NCBI RefSeq assembly: GCF_014697545.1
Contig: NZ_JACJSA010000001.1
Span: 620,001-684,000, forward strand
Length of the DNA stretch: 64,000 nucleotides
Source of the DNA: Oscillatoria sp. FACHB-1407
GTDB taxonomy: Bacteria > Cyanobacteriota > Cyanobacteriia > Elainellales > Elainellaceae
Reading direction: 5' to 3'
How positions within the stretch are numbered: the stretch's first letter is position 1; every line of letters begins with the position of its first letter. Below the pieces are notes generated by a model. That model was given only the letters and a program-made list of their open reading frames with translations. It did no database searches and was not told where the DNA came from. Positions 18,901 to 28,081 of the stretch are shown here, in pieces. Both the position numbers and the translations under genes were made by a program.

Positions 18901-20292
18901 TTCTGCCCCGTTTGTCAGCGATAGCGTGTTGGTCGAAAGGCGAATTGTCCCTCCACTTCCATTGCCCGCCCGATCAACACTACTAAAAATGCCGCTGACA
19001 AATCGCTCATCCGCACTGATTCCATCCATTGAGGCGCGATCGCCCACCTCGATGGTGACGTTGCCTGCATTCCCCTGTCCAAAGGTGCTGGCACTGATTT
19101 GTGCTCCACTCATCAGGTCAAGTGTGTTGGTCGAGAGGCGCATCGTTCCCCCTTGCCCGATGCCGCCTTCCCCGACGCTGCTAAAAATGTCGCCGCCATT
19201 CAGCGTGACGCGATCGCGGGCTTCCACCACAACCCCTCCGGCATTGCCCCGTCCAAAGGTGCTGGAACTCAACTCAGACCCCTCTCCCAAAACTAGAGAA
19301 CCCGTGCTGATCACAAGTCTTCCACCATTACCGATGGAATTGGTGTTCACATCGTTCTCTAAACGACTATTGCCTTCAACTCGAATCTCATTGGTTGCAT
19401 TGACAATCAGATCTCCCGCTTGACTCCCTGGAAGTCCAAAATTCACTTCTATTCCGGCTCGAATTCGACTATCGGTAACACGAATATTTCGCCCTGTAAT
19501 CTCAACATCACCACTTGTATCTAACGTGACATCAACCACTAAATCAGATAACGAAATGTCTGCCCGTTCAATATTCGTTGGAAAACTCAAACTGTAGTCG
19601 TTGTTTAATAAAACACGTCCTGCACTCGCTAAACCGCCAATTGCAACTCGTCCTCCCCACGCATTGAGACGTCCACCATTGATGTTGACATCTCCCCCTA
19701 ACAGCATCAGGGTTTCACCACTAGGAACTCGCAGTCGGGCAGCGTTGCTCTCAAGGTTGCCTGTCAGCTGATTAAACAAAAACGCAGATGGATCGATGTT
19801 AAGTAGAGCCGGATCGGTTGGATTGGATGCACTAAAAAAACCGCGATCGCCAAATTGAATCGCATTGGCTGTCGTCGCAACAAACGAACCCCCCACATTG
19901 AGACTGGCATTTGCACCCAAAATAATGCCATTGGGGTTGAGCAAATACACACTGGCAGTGCTGTTAATCTGACCATTGATAGAGGAAGGCGTTCCACCTG
20001 TAACCCGCGAGAAAATATTACGAACATCAGGAGCACTTTGAAAGGTGACGCGCTCTCCCGTATTCAAATTAAATTGACCAAAACTGTGAAATAAATTGGC
20101 TCCAGACACTCGCCCATCGGCTTGCGGAATCAGGTAGTTGGGGCCAGCGAGAACACGCGGATTTGGGCTGATGGTGTCATCAACAGAGATGCTTTGGGCG
20201 GTAGCAGGAGGAAGGGCGATCGCTCCACTCATCAAAACTCCCACTGCAAGGCTGCATTGCCAGTTGCACTGCCAACCGTTACGACTCCCCAT
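15922..20292 (-). CDS. TpsA-type filamentous haemagglutinin/adhesin with 12 repeats
   Basis: Large secreted exoprotein of about 1456 residues. ATG 20292 is preferred over the upstream TTG 20325 because a signal peptide follows directly (SLAVGVLMSGAIALPPATAQ). The TPS domain starts after it: NPRVLAGPNYLIPQADGRV, GANLFHSFGQFNLNTGE, INSTASVYLLNPNGIILG. The body is a beta-helix of twelve tandem repeats of about 58 or 66 residues with the pattern LSLTNGAQLxAxTFGQGNAG, DRIxLDG, GRGGTIR. Five consecutive repeats carry an extra DGxSxxGxFxxGIFSS segment. The C-terminal region is less repetitive and ends in a Pro/Ser-rich stretch. Export needs a TpsB/Omp85 partner, which is not in the window. Expected at the outer surface, in adhesion or biofilm. 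Confidence 0.9.
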   Translation of the reverse strand: MGSRNGWQCNWQCSLAVGVLMSGAIALPPATAQSISVDDTISPNPRVLAGPNYLIPQADGRVSGANLFHSFGQFNLNTGERVTFQSAPDVRNIFSRVTGGTPSSINGQINSTASVYLLNPNGIILGANASLNVGGSFVATTANAIQFGDRGFFSASNPTDPALLNIDPSAFLFNQLTGNLESNAARLRVPSGETLMLLGGDVNINGGRLNAWGGRVAIGGLASAGRVLLNNDYSLSFPTNIERADISLSDLVVDVTLDTSGDVEITGRNIRVTDSRIRAGIEVNFGLPGSQAGDLIVNATNEIRVEGNSRLENDVNTNSIGNGGRLVISTGSLVLGEGSELSSSTFGRGNAGGVVVEARDRVTLNGGDIFSSVGEGGIGQGGTMRLSTNTLDLMSGAQISASTFGQGNAGNVTIEVGDRASMDGISADERFVSGIFSSVDRAGNGSGGTIRLSTNTLSLTNGAELVASTFGQGNAGDVFVTARDRITLDGSSPGGRFLTGIFSSLEQNANGQGGTINLLTNTLSLTNGAQLVASTFGRGEAGDVIVEASDRILLDGASANGRFPTGIFSSIEDAGNGQGGTINLSTNVLSLTNGAQLSARTFGQGSAGDVFVEARDRIILDGTASGGQFLSGVFSTVGERANGRGGTINLSTNVLSITNGARLIASTFGQGNAGSVIVEAGDRITLDGASRNGQFRSGILSSVEGTGRGQGGIIRLSTNTLSLTNGARMTAETSGQGNAGDMILDVRDRISLNNASILSDVNPTGNGRGGTIRLITDALSLTNGARLTARTYGQGSAGNLLVEADDHISLESNAFIISNVEETGQGQGGTIRLVTPILSLTNRAGLSAGTFGQGNAGDVIVQARDRISLNHSNIFSRVNRPGTGRGGTIRLTTDTLSLSNNAQLLADTSGQGNAGNVLISASDRIALNNSFIFSDVERTGNGRGGTIRLTTDRLSLSNNSQLQADTSGQGDAGSVLISVGDRISLDNSDILSDVEPTGNGRGGTIRLTTGTLSLTNGAQLLANTAGQGNAGNVVVTARETVLLDASSRQNGVSSGFFTTTERDAGGRGGSIAVTTDALQISRGAIINAETLSRFQGGDVVINANTLVLSEGGQIITTALNQGRAGNMTLNARHLSLRGTDPNYATRVRRFRDAVSNQGAASGLFANTIRNSTGQGGTIRISTNQLEVEGQARVEVNSLGSGAAGDIRIQAASVRLANGGRLVADTQTVDGGSIFLSGLDQLVLRDRSSISTNAGTTGAGGDGGNIAVDADFIVAIPTENSDITANAFQGNGGRVDVTTQGLFGIAPRPFITPLSDITASSERGIQGTVAIATPDVDPSRGLADLPTDIADVTQQIAQNCSDQGSNASGTSEFVITGRGGLPPNPNELLGSGDVLTSFVSVDDPTETSDRPSSRSEAIPPSPLPIEAQGWVTGADGAVTLVAQAPHSVAIAPVACSR
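16780..19300 (-). repeat. Coding repeat array of the adhesin gene
   Basis: Twelve in-frame units of about 174 or 198 bp. On the + strand they are visible as recurring GATGCGATCGC...TTCCC/CCTGC...GCATTGCCCTG blocks. Nearly every unit contains a HIP1-like GCGATCGC in the codons for DRI. Long antisense open frames across the array are by-products of its codon periodicity. Confidence 0.8.
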
Positions 20293-20449
20293 AGCTCTCA
20301 ACACCCAGATGACGATGTGAACCAATGTACTACAGAAGGTTGAGAACCGTATTGCAATGGGTCATTCCTCGAAATGCCATCAAGTTTAGTGCATCATCGT
20401 CAAGAGCTTTTCATGGTTCGCTCATTTCCTTCAAATAGGTAGCCCTCAT

Positions 20450-20616
20450 TAACGTCAATTCGGGTTAAACACCTGGCGAATCAATTCGCGGCTATGGGAT
20501 CGAAGTCCGCGCGGGCGGACTACAGAAAATCAAGGTTCGCCGAACCGACGCAGGTCGGTTTTGCTCTTGTAGCGGCAGTTTTAACCGCCAAGATCCTTAT
20601 CCCGAACTCAGGTTAA
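20450..20616. repeat. Triple-hairpin dispersed element, copy 1
   Basis: Ends TTAACGTCAATTCGGG and CCCGAACTCAGGTTAA form imperfect 16-bp terminal inverted repeats. The inside holds three consecutive small hairpins: AAGTCCGCGCGGGCGGACTA, GAACCGACGCAGGTCGGTTT, and AGCGGCAGTTTTAACCGCC. A second copy of the same order lies at 49856-50024. Confidence 0.85.
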
Positions 20617-20629
20617 TTAAACGGAGAAT

Positions 20630-20698
20630 GTGCCAGGCATAGCCGTAACGCATCAAATCCTTCAACAGCATGGGTTACGCTCCCGCCAACCCATCCTA
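20630..20698. repeat. 70-bp palindromic element, copy 3 (degenerate)
   Basis: The left inner arm CCGTAACGCATC and right arms GGGTTACGC and CCAACCCATCCTAC match the elements at 4988 and 6631. The left outer arm has decayed. The start coordinate is approximate. Confidence 0.65.
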
Positions 20699-20850
20699 CA
20701 AAAAGCTCTGTTTATGGACGATCATCCACTTAACAGGTGTTGAAGCATACCTTTAATCGTTCCAGAAATAAATGTTATGTAGGAACCAGCTAATTGACTC
20801 TGTTTGAAGTAAAACTACTCTAAAGCGTTCAATCATTCACTATCGCTGCT

Positions 20851-21837
20851 ATGAACAAGAAGTATTTCCTCCGCTACGGATTGTTTTGGATTGTCGGATT
20901 CTTGAGCGTCTTGTTGTTGAGTTATCCCCTGTTACCGTTACCCTTTTCACTTCCGGCGATCGCCCAAACCCGCCCAACCCCAGTTACTTTAACTGGACGC
21001 ACCCCCTCAGCCCAATCCTTTCAAGCCTTTGGATTAACCTCTACACTGACCCCACTCATCCCCGGAGAGTTGAGGCGATCGAATCAGCCTAATGGTGGTT
21101 CTAGAGGGGTGATTGGTCTGACTGACGATCGCGTACCGATGACGAGCTTTGATTATCCCTGGTCAGCGATCGGTCGGATTGAATATCTTAGCGGGGATGA
21201 GTTTAGCATCTGCACAGGCAGCTTAGTGGCTCCCGATATTGTCTTAACCAATGCCCATTGCATTATTGACATGGAAACGCATCAACCGAAAGCAGGCACT
21301 AAATTTGCACCCAATCTCATCGACGGTTTGGTGCAGGATGAGGAAGACCTTGCAAACGTCGTTGATCTGATTCGGGGCACTGATTTTCGCAATGACAATC
21401 AAATGCCCCACCCCGATGATTGGGCGTTTTTGAGGCTGGATAGACCTCTGGGTGAGCGATACGGCACGCTTGCATGGCAGCCCCTACCTGTATCTACATT
21501 AGTTCGGGAATATGGGAGCCGTTTAACCCTGGTCGGTTATTCCGGTGACTTTCCACCCGATGACCCCGCCTCGACCGCAGGGGCGCATGTGGGATGCAGT
21601 ATTTTGGGCGAAGTCGAAGACAACCTGATTCATGATTGTGATATGTTTGGCGGTTCCTCAGGTGGACCTATTTTGGCAGAGGTGGATGGTGAATTTCGGA
21701 TTGTCGCTCTCAATGCCGCTGAACTCTACGAGGAAGGTGAATTGGATAGCGGTGAACGCATTCGACAGGGGATTGTGAATTATGGGGTCAAGATTTCTCG
21801 GATTACAAACTTGATTCAGCAATATGTGACTCGTTAA
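20851..21837 (+). CDS. Secreted trypsin-like (V8/glutamyl endopeptidase type) serine protease
   Basis: 328 residues with an N-terminal signal peptide (hydrophobic residues about 8-35, ending SLPAIAQT). Catalytic triad in chymotrypsin order: His in LTNAHCIID (preceded by CTGSLVAP), Asp in HPDDWAFLRLDRPLG, and Ser in FGGSSGGPIL. This pattern fits the V8-like/S1B group of periplasmic or extracellular proteases. A propeptide is likely between about residues 40 and 95. It is alone between repeat-rich DNA and glyS. The substrate is unknown. Confidence 0.9.
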   Translation: MNKKYFLRYGLFWIVGFLSVLLLSYPLLPLPFSLPAIAQTRPTPVTLTGRTPSAQSFQAFGLTSTLTPLIPGELRRSNQPNGGSRGVIGLTDDRVPMTSFDYPWSAIGRIEYLSGDEFSICTGSLVAPDIVLTNAHCIIDMETHQPKAGTKFAPNLIDGLVQDEEDLANVVDLIRGTDFRNDNQMPHPDDWAFLRLDRPLGERYGTLAWQPLPVSTLVREYGSRLTLVGYSGDFPPDDPASTAGAHVGCSILGEVEDNLIHDCDMFGGSSGGPILAEVDGEFRIVALNAAELYEEGELDSGERIRQGIVNYGVKISRITNLIQQYVTR

Positions 21838-21959
21838 GGCCGATGAGCACGGGGTGAAAAGGCCACTTTCGTCTCACCGTCACGATAAACTGGGGAAGTT
21901 TAGTAGGTTATTGCCGCTAAAAATCGAGTTATCTTGGCTTAGGGTTTAGGACGCAAAAT

Positions 21960-24107
21960 ATGGTGACGTTTTTGTTGGAAGTGGGAACCGAAGAATTACC
22001 TGCCAGTTTTGTAGCCGATGCACTGGAACAGTGGCGATCGCGCATTCCTGCCAGCTTAAAAGAGCAGTTCCTCACCCCAGAAACCATCGACTACTACGGC
22101 ACGCCCCGTCGCCTCGCTGTATTGCTACATGGCTTACCGACCCAACAACCCGATCGCGAAGAGGAAGTCAAGGGACCCTCGGCTCAAGCCGCTTTTAAGG
22201 ATGGTAAACCCACCAAAGCCGCTGAAGGATTTGCGCGATCGCGCAACGTCTCCATTGATGATTTCGAGATTCGCAGCACCGACAAAGGCGACTTTGTCTT
22301 TGTCAATCAAAAGATTCCCGGTCGTCCCACCGCTGATATCCTCACCGAGTTAATCCCCGACTGGATTTTCGGCTTAGAAGGCAAGCGGTTTATGCGATGG
22401 GGCGATGGGGATCTGCGGTTTCCCCGTCCGATTCGTTGGCTCGTGACCTTGTTGGATGATGCGGTTCTGCCGATTCGACTCGAAAATGGCTCTGAAGTTT
22501 GTGTGAGCGATCGCCTCTCTCAGGGACACCGCGTGTTGCATCCTGAAGCGATCGCCATTACGAATGCAGCGGATTATCTCACCCAGTTAGAAGCTGCCTC
22601 GATTCAGGTCGATCCCGATCGTCGCAAAGCAGCCATCCAGCAGCAAACCGTCGCAGCAGCAACGTCAGTAGGAGGGGTTGCCCTGATCGATTCCGACCTA
22701 CTGGAGGAGGTGGTTGATCTGGTGGAATATCCCACGGCGGTTGTGGGCAAGTTTGACCCCGAATTTTTGGAGTTGCCACCAGAGGTGATCATCTCGGAGA
22801 TGAAAGATCACCAGCGATACTTCCCAGTCCTCAAAGCCGAAGGCTCAACGGAGTTATTGCCCTATTTCATCACCATCTCGAATGGTGATCCGACGAAGTC
22901 AGACATTATCGCGGCGGGTAACGAACGGGTGATTCGGGCACGCCTCTCGGATGGCAAATTCTTCTTTGATGCCGATCGCAAAATTCCCCTGGAGGGCTAC
23001 TTACCGAAACTGGAAACCGTCACCTTCCAGGAAAAACTCGGTTCCGTGCGGGCTAAGGTCGATCGGATTGTCCGCATTGCCGGACAAATTTCCGACCAAC
23101 TAAAGCTCAACGATAGCTCCATTCAACGGGCGGCTCTGTTGTGCAAGGCAGATTTAGTGACTCAGATGGTGGGCGAGTTTCCCGAATTGCAGGGCGTGAT
23201 GGGTCAAAAATATGCCCTCACCAGTGGCGAAGGCAAAGCCGTTGCAGATGCAATTTTTGAACACTACCTGCCTCGTGGCGCAGGCGACCAACTGCCGCAA
23301 ACCTTGCCGGGACAAGTGGTTGGCATTGCCGATCGCCTCGATACCTTAGTGGGCATTTTTAGCCTGGGCATGATTCCTTCGGGTTCCTCTGACCCCTTCG
23401 CACTACGTCGTGCGGCAAATGCGATCGTTAACATTATTTGGTCAGCCAATTTAACTCTCAACTTAGAACAACAGTTGGATCAAGTGATCGCCGATGTCAT
23501 CGCTACCTTTGGCGAAAACGAACACACGCCTCGCCTGCAACCCCAATTGCACGAGTTCTTCCTGCAACGCATTCGCACCTTATTGCAGGACGATCGCCAG
23601 ATTGATTACGACCTGGTAAATGCCGTGCTGGGTGAAAACGACCCCGACTACACCGAACGCGCCTTAAAAGATTTGCTGGATGTGCGCGATCGCGCCCTCT
23701 TCCTGCAATCCATCCGACAAAATGGTGCTCTGGATGCGATCTACGAGACGGTTAACCGTTCTACTCGATTGGCAGGTCAAGGCGATCTCGACAAAGTGCA
23801 ACTTGACCCCAAGTCGCTCATTCAACCCAAGTTATTCCAGAGTCCCTCCGAACAAGCCTTTTATGATGCGCTGGTGAAACTGGTGCCCCAAACGCAGGAA
23901 GCTCAAGCCAACCGCGACTATCAAAAACTGGTGGATGGCTTAACGGCGATCGCTCCCGTAGTCAGCAACTTCTTCGATGGACCCGAAAGCGTGTTGGTGA
24001 TGGATGAGAACCCTGACATTCGCCGCAATCGCCTCAACCTGTTGGGTGTCCTGCGAAACCATGCGCGTGTCCTGGCAGACTTTGGGGCGATCGTCAAAGG
24101 AGCCTAA
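21960..24107 (+). CDS. glyS: Glycyl-tRNA synthetase beta subunit
   Basis: Beta chain (715 residues) of the alpha2-beta2 bacterial glycyl-tRNA synthetase. It begins with the family signature [15 protein letters not shown] and has [56 protein letters not shown] and the HD-like tRNA-recognition region around [17 protein letters not shown] and [16 protein letters not shown]. Length and motifs are complete. The alpha subunit gene (glyQ) is not in the window, which is common in cyanobacteria. Confidence 0.97.
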   Translation: MVTFLLEVGTEELPASFVADALEQWRSRIPASLKEQFLTPETIDYYGTPRRLAVLLHGLPTQQPDREEEVKGPSAQAAFKDGKPTKAAEGFARSRNVSIDDFEIRSTDKGDFVFVNQKIPGRPTADILTELIPDWIFGLEGKRFMRWGDGDLRFPRPIRWLVTLLDDAVLPIRLENGSEVCVSDRLSQGHRVLHPEAIAITNAADYLTQLEAASIQVDPDRRKAAIQQQTVAAATSVGGVALIDSDLLEEVVDLVEYPTAVVGKFDPEFLELPPEVIISEMKDHQRYFPVLKAEGSTELLPYFITISNGDPTKSDIIAAGNERVIRARLSDGKFFFDADRKIPLEGYLPKLETVTFQEKLGSVRAKVDRIVRIAGQISDQLKLNDSSIQRAALLCKADLVTQMVGEFPELQGVMGQKYALTSGEGKAVADAIFEHYLPRGAGDQLPQTLPGQVVGIADRLDTLVGIFSLGMIPSGSSDPFALRRAANAIVNIIWSANLTLNLEQQLDQVIADVIATFGENEHTPRLQPQLHEFFLQRIRTLLQDDRQIDYDLVNAVLGENDPDYTERALKDLLDVRDRALFLQSIRQNGALDAIYETVNRSTRLAGQGDLDKVQLDPKSLIQPKLFQSPSEQAFYDALVKLVPQTQEAQANRDYQKLVDGLTAIAPVVSNFFDGPESVLVMDENPDIRRNRLNLLGVLRNHARVLADFGAIVKGA

Positions 24108-24160
24108 TTCCTGGCAATTTGCATCCCCTAGAATAGAACCAGGCATTTAAAGAGGTGCTC

Positions 24161-24745
24161 ATGAGCCAACCAGCTACTGAACGGGTTTACTGGACGATCG
24201 CCGATCTGGATCTGTTGCCAGACAATGGCACCCGCTACGAAATCATTGATGGTGAGTTGTTTATGACGAGAGCACCTCATTGGAAACATCAGAAGGTGGC
24301 TGACAATATTTGTGCTGCGCTCAACCGTTGGTCTGATGAGACGAAATTGGGAGAAGCGACGACTACACCAGGCATCATTTTTTCTGAGGCTGATAATGTC
24401 ATTCCCGATGTGGTATGGGCAAGTTATGAACGATTAGCCGTATTGCTAGATGAAGCAGGGCATCTTACCGAAGCACCTGAGCTAATTGTAGAAGTCATGT
24501 CTCCCGGAGCAGACAATGAGCGACGCGACAGCGAAGTAAAGCTGAAACTTTATGCCTCTCAAGGAGTGCAGGAATATTGGATTGTGAATCGTCGCTTGCA
24601 ACAGATTCAGGTCTATCGTCGGCAGCAGGCTACGCTAAAACTGGTTACGACCCTAATGCTAACTGACGATATTACGTCTCCCTTATTACCTGGATTCGGG
24701 TGTAGCGTAGCTTCCTTCTTTCGTTCAGAATTACCTGCTTCGTGA
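24161..24745 (+). CDS. Uma2 family (PD-(D/E)XK-like restriction endonuclease fold) protein
   Basis: 194 residues from ATG 24161; AGAGG five bases upstream supports this start over GTG 24155. Family features are RYEIIDGELFM, then VIPDVVWASYERL, APELIVEVMSPGADNERRDSEVKLKLYASQGVQEYWIV. The D, E and K-containing strand pair (PDVV..ELIVEVMS..K) resembles the PD-(D/E)XK core. Uma2 genes are highly multiplied in cyanobacteria and their role is unsettled. A second, diverged Uma2 follows 13 bp later. Confidence 0.9.
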   Translation: MSQPATERVYWTIADLDLLPDNGTRYEIIDGELFMTRAPHWKHQKVADNICAALNRWSDETKLGEATTTPGIIFSEADNVIPDVVWASYERLAVLLDEAGHLTEAPELIVEVMSPGADNERRDSEVKLKLYASQGVQEYWIVNRRLQQIQVYRRQQATLKLVTTLMLTDDITSPLLPGFGCSVASFFRSELPAS

Positions 24746-24758
24746 CGGGGTTTAGACA

Positions 24759-25394
24759 ATGGTTGTAACATCCCATCGAGCCGATCGCGTTTTACTTCAC
24801 AGCATTAGCTGGGAGCAATTTGAGCGGTTGTTGGAGGATTTGGGCGACCATCGTGCTGCTCGAATTGCCTATGACAACGGCACCTTAGAAATCATGACCC
24901 CTCTGCTTGAACATCAGTACTTTAAAGAGGTAATTAGTGATTCAATCCAAGATGTTGCTGAAGAGTTAGAGATAGATTACGAAAGCTACGGTTCAACAAC
25001 CTGGCGCAAGCGCATCAAAATGGCAGGAGTTGAACCTGACAATTGCTTCTACTTTCAAAATGAGCCGATTGTTCGTGGCAGATTAGATCTCGATTTGAGT
25101 CAGGGCGACCCACCCCCTGATCTCGCATTAGAAATCGACATCACCAGCAAATCGCTCGATCGCTTTCCCATTTATGCTCGGCTAGAAGTGCCAGAACTGT
25201 GGTGCTACGACGAAGGCGAGTTGAAAATTTATCACCTCCAGGACGGCAAATACGTCGAAGCTGAAATTAGTCTGGCGTTACCTCAACTTCCCATTCGGGA
25301 ATTGCCGCAGTTGATTGAAACCCATCGCACCGCAGGACGACGAGCGATTCGACGAGCCGTGCGAGAGTGGGCAAGACGTAACGTAAAGGGATGA
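24759..25394 (+). CDS. Uma2 family protein, second tandem copy
   Basis: 211 residues of a different Uma2 subgroup: RIAYDNGTLEIMTPLLEHQ, TTWRKRIKMAGVEPDNCFYF, PPDLALEIDITSKSLDRFPIYA and VPELWCYDEGELKIYHL. The acidic PPDLALEID and following K match the nuclease-like core. The C-terminal 35 residues are Arg-rich (RRAIRRAVREWARR). It shares little sequence with its upstream neighbour, so the pair is not a recent duplication. Probably co-transcribed with it (13-bp gap). Confidence 0.9.
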   Translation: MVVTSHRADRVLLHSISWEQFERLLEDLGDHRAARIAYDNGTLEIMTPLLEHQYFKEVISDSIQDVAEELEIDYESYGSTTWRKRIKMAGVEPDNCFYFQNEPIVRGRLDLDLSQGDPPPDLALEIDITSKSLDRFPIYARLEVPELWCYDEGELKIYHLQDGKYVEAEISLALPQLPIRELPQLIETHRTAGRRAIRRAVREWARRNVKG

Positions 25395-25511
25395 GCGATC
25401 GCCAGCCTCCTCAACAGTTGGTATAAGTAAGGTAGATTTTTGTAGTTGGATCAAAAGTAAACCAAGATTTCATATATAACTCTAGTAAGGATTGTTTCAA
25501 GAGAGAGTTTT

Positions 25512-27998
25512 GTGGCTAAGCAACGCCCTCCCAAGGCTAACCAACTCAGCACTGCATCGTCGCCTCAAGAGCAGTTTCAGGCGAAACTCAAGTCCTTGCT
25601 TCAACAAAAGAAATATCGTCAGGCATTAGATGAGCTAAACAAAGCAAAGCGATCGCAACCTGACCTGACCTTTACCCCTTCAGAAGCCGAAATTTGGTTA
25701 TTGAGCGGTAAACAAGAAGCTCAAAAGGGTGATTTTAAGCAAGCCATTACATCGCTGCGGCAATCGCTAGAGTTGGGGTTAACGGGTGAACCTCATTACT
25801 GGTTAGCCAAATCGTTGCTGTCACTGAATCGCCTGGAGGAAGCGATCGCCCTAATTCGGACTGCGTTTGAAGACGGCAGTTTGCCCAAAGATTACAGCAT
25901 TTGCTACGCCAAATTGTTGTTGCTGAAGGGAGATGTTGAAACGGTTGAGCAACTGCTGAAAAAGCAGTCAAAACGATTTCCAGCGGCGCAACAGCACTGG
26001 ATACGGGGTGTGCTGGCACTCAAGGCACAGCAACCGGACGTTGCACTGGCATCATTCCAAAAGGTCAAGCAACCCATAACACCGGGCGATCGCCCTAAAA
26101 TCTGGCAAATTTACACTCAGCAAGCCCTGCAACAGTGGGATGCAGCGGCAGTGCAATTAGGATTAAATGCGATCGCTAATCCGTTTGGGCGATTTATGCT
26201 CAATCCCGTTTATACCGAGCATCCCATCCTCCAGCGGTTAGCTCTGTTGCAGAAACTCAAAACGGGGCAACCATCTCTGGAGGAGATGCAATTTGCCACG
26301 AATAGTGGGCTTTCTTCAGAACAGATTGATGTGATTGCGCTGCTCGAATTGATTGAGGAGAACAATCCCCACGAAGCAGCTCACGTGTTGCTCAAGTTCG
26401 ATCGCCGTTCTAACAAATTTCCAGAATTGTCAGCCCTCCGTCCAGCCCTTTTAACCCTGGCAGGACAGCAGGCATTGACTCAAGGTGAAATGAGTTGTGC
26501 TTCCGAATTTTGGCAGCTATCGTTACGCGAACAAGAGTTCACCCCACAACTGGCAGTCAACCTAATGAAAGTCCTGGATCTCAACCAGGAATACCAGGAA
26601 CTCCAGCGGTTGATCACCCGCATGATCAAATGGCTAGAGCAGGACTATAAGCAGCACCCCCAAAATTGGACAGAGAAGCGTTATAAAGAAACGCTTATTT
26701 ATGCCCACTGTCGTCTGGCAGATACCTGGATGGTCATGGGACGTGAACGCACCGCTATGGGCGAGTTACAAACTGCCGAGCGCATCGATCCGCGATCGCC
26801 AGAGGTGATTGGGCGACATGGGTTAGTGGCAGTGCTGGATGACAAATTGGAGGAAGCAACCCGTTTGCTGACCCAAGCCCTGGACGAGGGGTGCCGCTAT
26901 CGTGAAGTGTATGTTGTTCTGGTGGATACCTGGAAAAAACTCGGTAACTCAGCCGCCGCCACCGAAATCCGCCGTCGCTTTGGCAAGCAGTTCGGAGATA
27001 TTAATGCTGAAACCGAAGTTGAGCTGCCGCTTTGGGTAGATGCTTTTCTAACAGGCAATTATCCTTTCTTCAGCCGTCTCGTTGAAGAACGCAGGGGTCG
27101 CGATCCGGGAATTCGAGCCTGTCAGCTTTTTGTGGATGCTGTGCAGGGAGAGCCAACCTCTGGCGGTAAGGTGTCGATTGACCAGCAGCAAGCTGTCAAC
27201 CAGTGGAGCCAGTTGCTCAATGAATTGTCACCCCAGGAGCAAGTTGTGGCATCGCAGGCGATCGCCCTCTGCCTCATCATGTTTACAAAACGCGAAAAAG
27301 GCATTGCTGCTCTGATTAACCAATACACCGTGAAGCTGTTTGAGTTGGGTGAGCAACAGCCCGAAGCCAGAGAAGCCCATCTCGTCATCCTGTCACTCAA
27401 AGAACGCGATCCCAAAAAGCTGCAAACACCTCTCCAGTCCTATTTGGCGACCCAACCCCAACCTGGAAATGCACTCGCTCAAATTCAGCTACAACTACGT
27501 CGCTACACTCAAAGCATTTCTCAGGATCAGATTCTCCACTCCTTTTTAGACGAAGCCCTGCAACGGGAACCCCAAAATCCGCTGTTGTTGTTAGCCAGAG
27601 CCACCACCTTCCCAACTGGCTCTGCAAATTACGAGAAGTTTCACCAGCAAGGCTTTGAGATCGCCCGTCGTGTGCAAGACGCAAAAGCATTACAAGCCTT
27701 TCGTGAAGAGGAGACTGTGATAAGTGCACGGATGGCACAAGAGTTTCTCCCTGATCCTGATGCGCTTGAGAATTTCGATCTGGGCGCTATGGATCGAATG
27801 CTGGAGAGCATGATCCGCAAAATGTTTGGCGGTAAAATTCCCCCCAACGAATTGAAGCGAGTCATGCCCCAACTCAAACAAATGATGATGAGCAGTATGC
27901 CCCCTGATTTTGGTGAGGATGACGAAGAGGATTTTGGCTTCCCCTTCGGCGGGTTTACGCCTCCTTCAAGCAAACCTCCCAGACGTAGACGTAGATAA
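25512..27998 (+). CDS. Large TPR protein heading a chaperone operon
   Basis: 828 residues with a GTG start. The first half is tetratricopeptide-like (KKYRQALDELNKAKRSQPD, GDFKQAITSLRQSLELG, NRLEEAIALIRTAFEDG), with more helical repeats at about 400-500 (GRERTAMGELQTAERIDP). The tail is unusual: a helical MDRMLESMIRKMFGG / PPNELKRVMPQLKQMMMSS segment, an acidic GEDDEEDF stretch, then PPRRRRR. No signal or membrane segment, so cytoplasmic. It lies 83 bp upstream of a J-like gene, GrpE and Hsp70. A role as substrate or Hsp70 adaptor is inference. Confidence 0.85.
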   Translation: MAKQRPPKANQLSTASSPQEQFQAKLKSLLQQKKYRQALDELNKAKRSQPDLTFTPSEAEIWLLSGKQEAQKGDFKQAITSLRQSLELGLTGEPHYWLAKSLLSLNRLEEAIALIRTAFEDGSLPKDYSICYAKLLLLKGDVETVEQLLKKQSKRFPAAQQHWIRGVLALKAQQPDVALASFQKVKQPITPGDRPKIWQIYTQQALQQWDAAAVQLGLNAIANPFGRFMLNPVYTEHPILQRLALLQKLKTGQPSLEEMQFATNSGLSSEQIDVIALLELIEENNPHEAAHVLLKFDRRSNKFPELSALRPALLTLAGQQALTQGEMSCASEFWQLSLREQEFTPQLAVNLMKVLDLNQEYQELQRLITRMIKWLEQDYKQHPQNWTEKRYKETLIYAHCRLADTWMVMGRERTAMGELQTAERIDPRSPEVIGRHGLVAVLDDKLEEATRLLTQALDEGCRYREVYVVLVDTWKKLGNSAAATEIRRRFGKQFGDINAETEVELPLWVDAFLTGNYPFFSRLVEERRGRDPGIRACQLFVDAVQGEPTSGGKVSIDQQQAVNQWSQLLNELSPQEQVVASQAIALCLIMFTKREKGIAALINQYTVKLFELGEQQPEAREAHLVILSLKERDPKKLQTPLQSYLATQPQPGNALAQIQLQLRRYTQSISQDQILHSFLDEALQREPQNPLLLLARATTFPTGSANYEKFHQQGFEIARRVQDAKALQAFREEETVISARMAQEFLPDPDALENFDLGAMDRMLESMIRKMFGGKIPPNELKRVMPQLKQMMMSSMPPDFGEDDEEDFGFPFGGFTPPSSKPPRRRRR

Positions 27999-28028
27999 AC
28001 TCATCCCCTCCATCCCCCCATCCAGTCC

Positions 28029-28048
28029 AGACGCGACTAATCGCGTCT
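28029..28048. repeat. 20-bp palindrome, variant copy
   Basis: AGACGCGACTAATCGCGTCT in the short spacer before the J-like gene. It differs by one base from the perfect palindrome at 15629-15648. It lies between pyrimidine-rich CCATCC/CTCCC tracts. Confidence 0.8.
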
Positions 28049-28081
28049 CTCCCACTCCCCCACTCTTCCACCCCTCCACCC

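Larger units (their letters stand above)
20293..20850. other. Intergenic region with two dispersed elements
   Basis: Between the divergent adhesin and protease genes. It contains the 167-bp triple-hairpin element (20450-20616) and a degenerate 70-bp palindrome (about 20630-20698). No coding sequence is supported. Promoters of both flanking genes should lie here, but no clear -35/-10 pair stands out. Confidence 0.65.

Noticed and set aside
17417-19423. Long + strand open frames (137-241 residues) opposite the adhesin gene
   Set aside because: They are antisense to a repeat array and consist of periodic Pro/Arg/Ser patterns that mirror the adhesin codons; no start signals or known domains.
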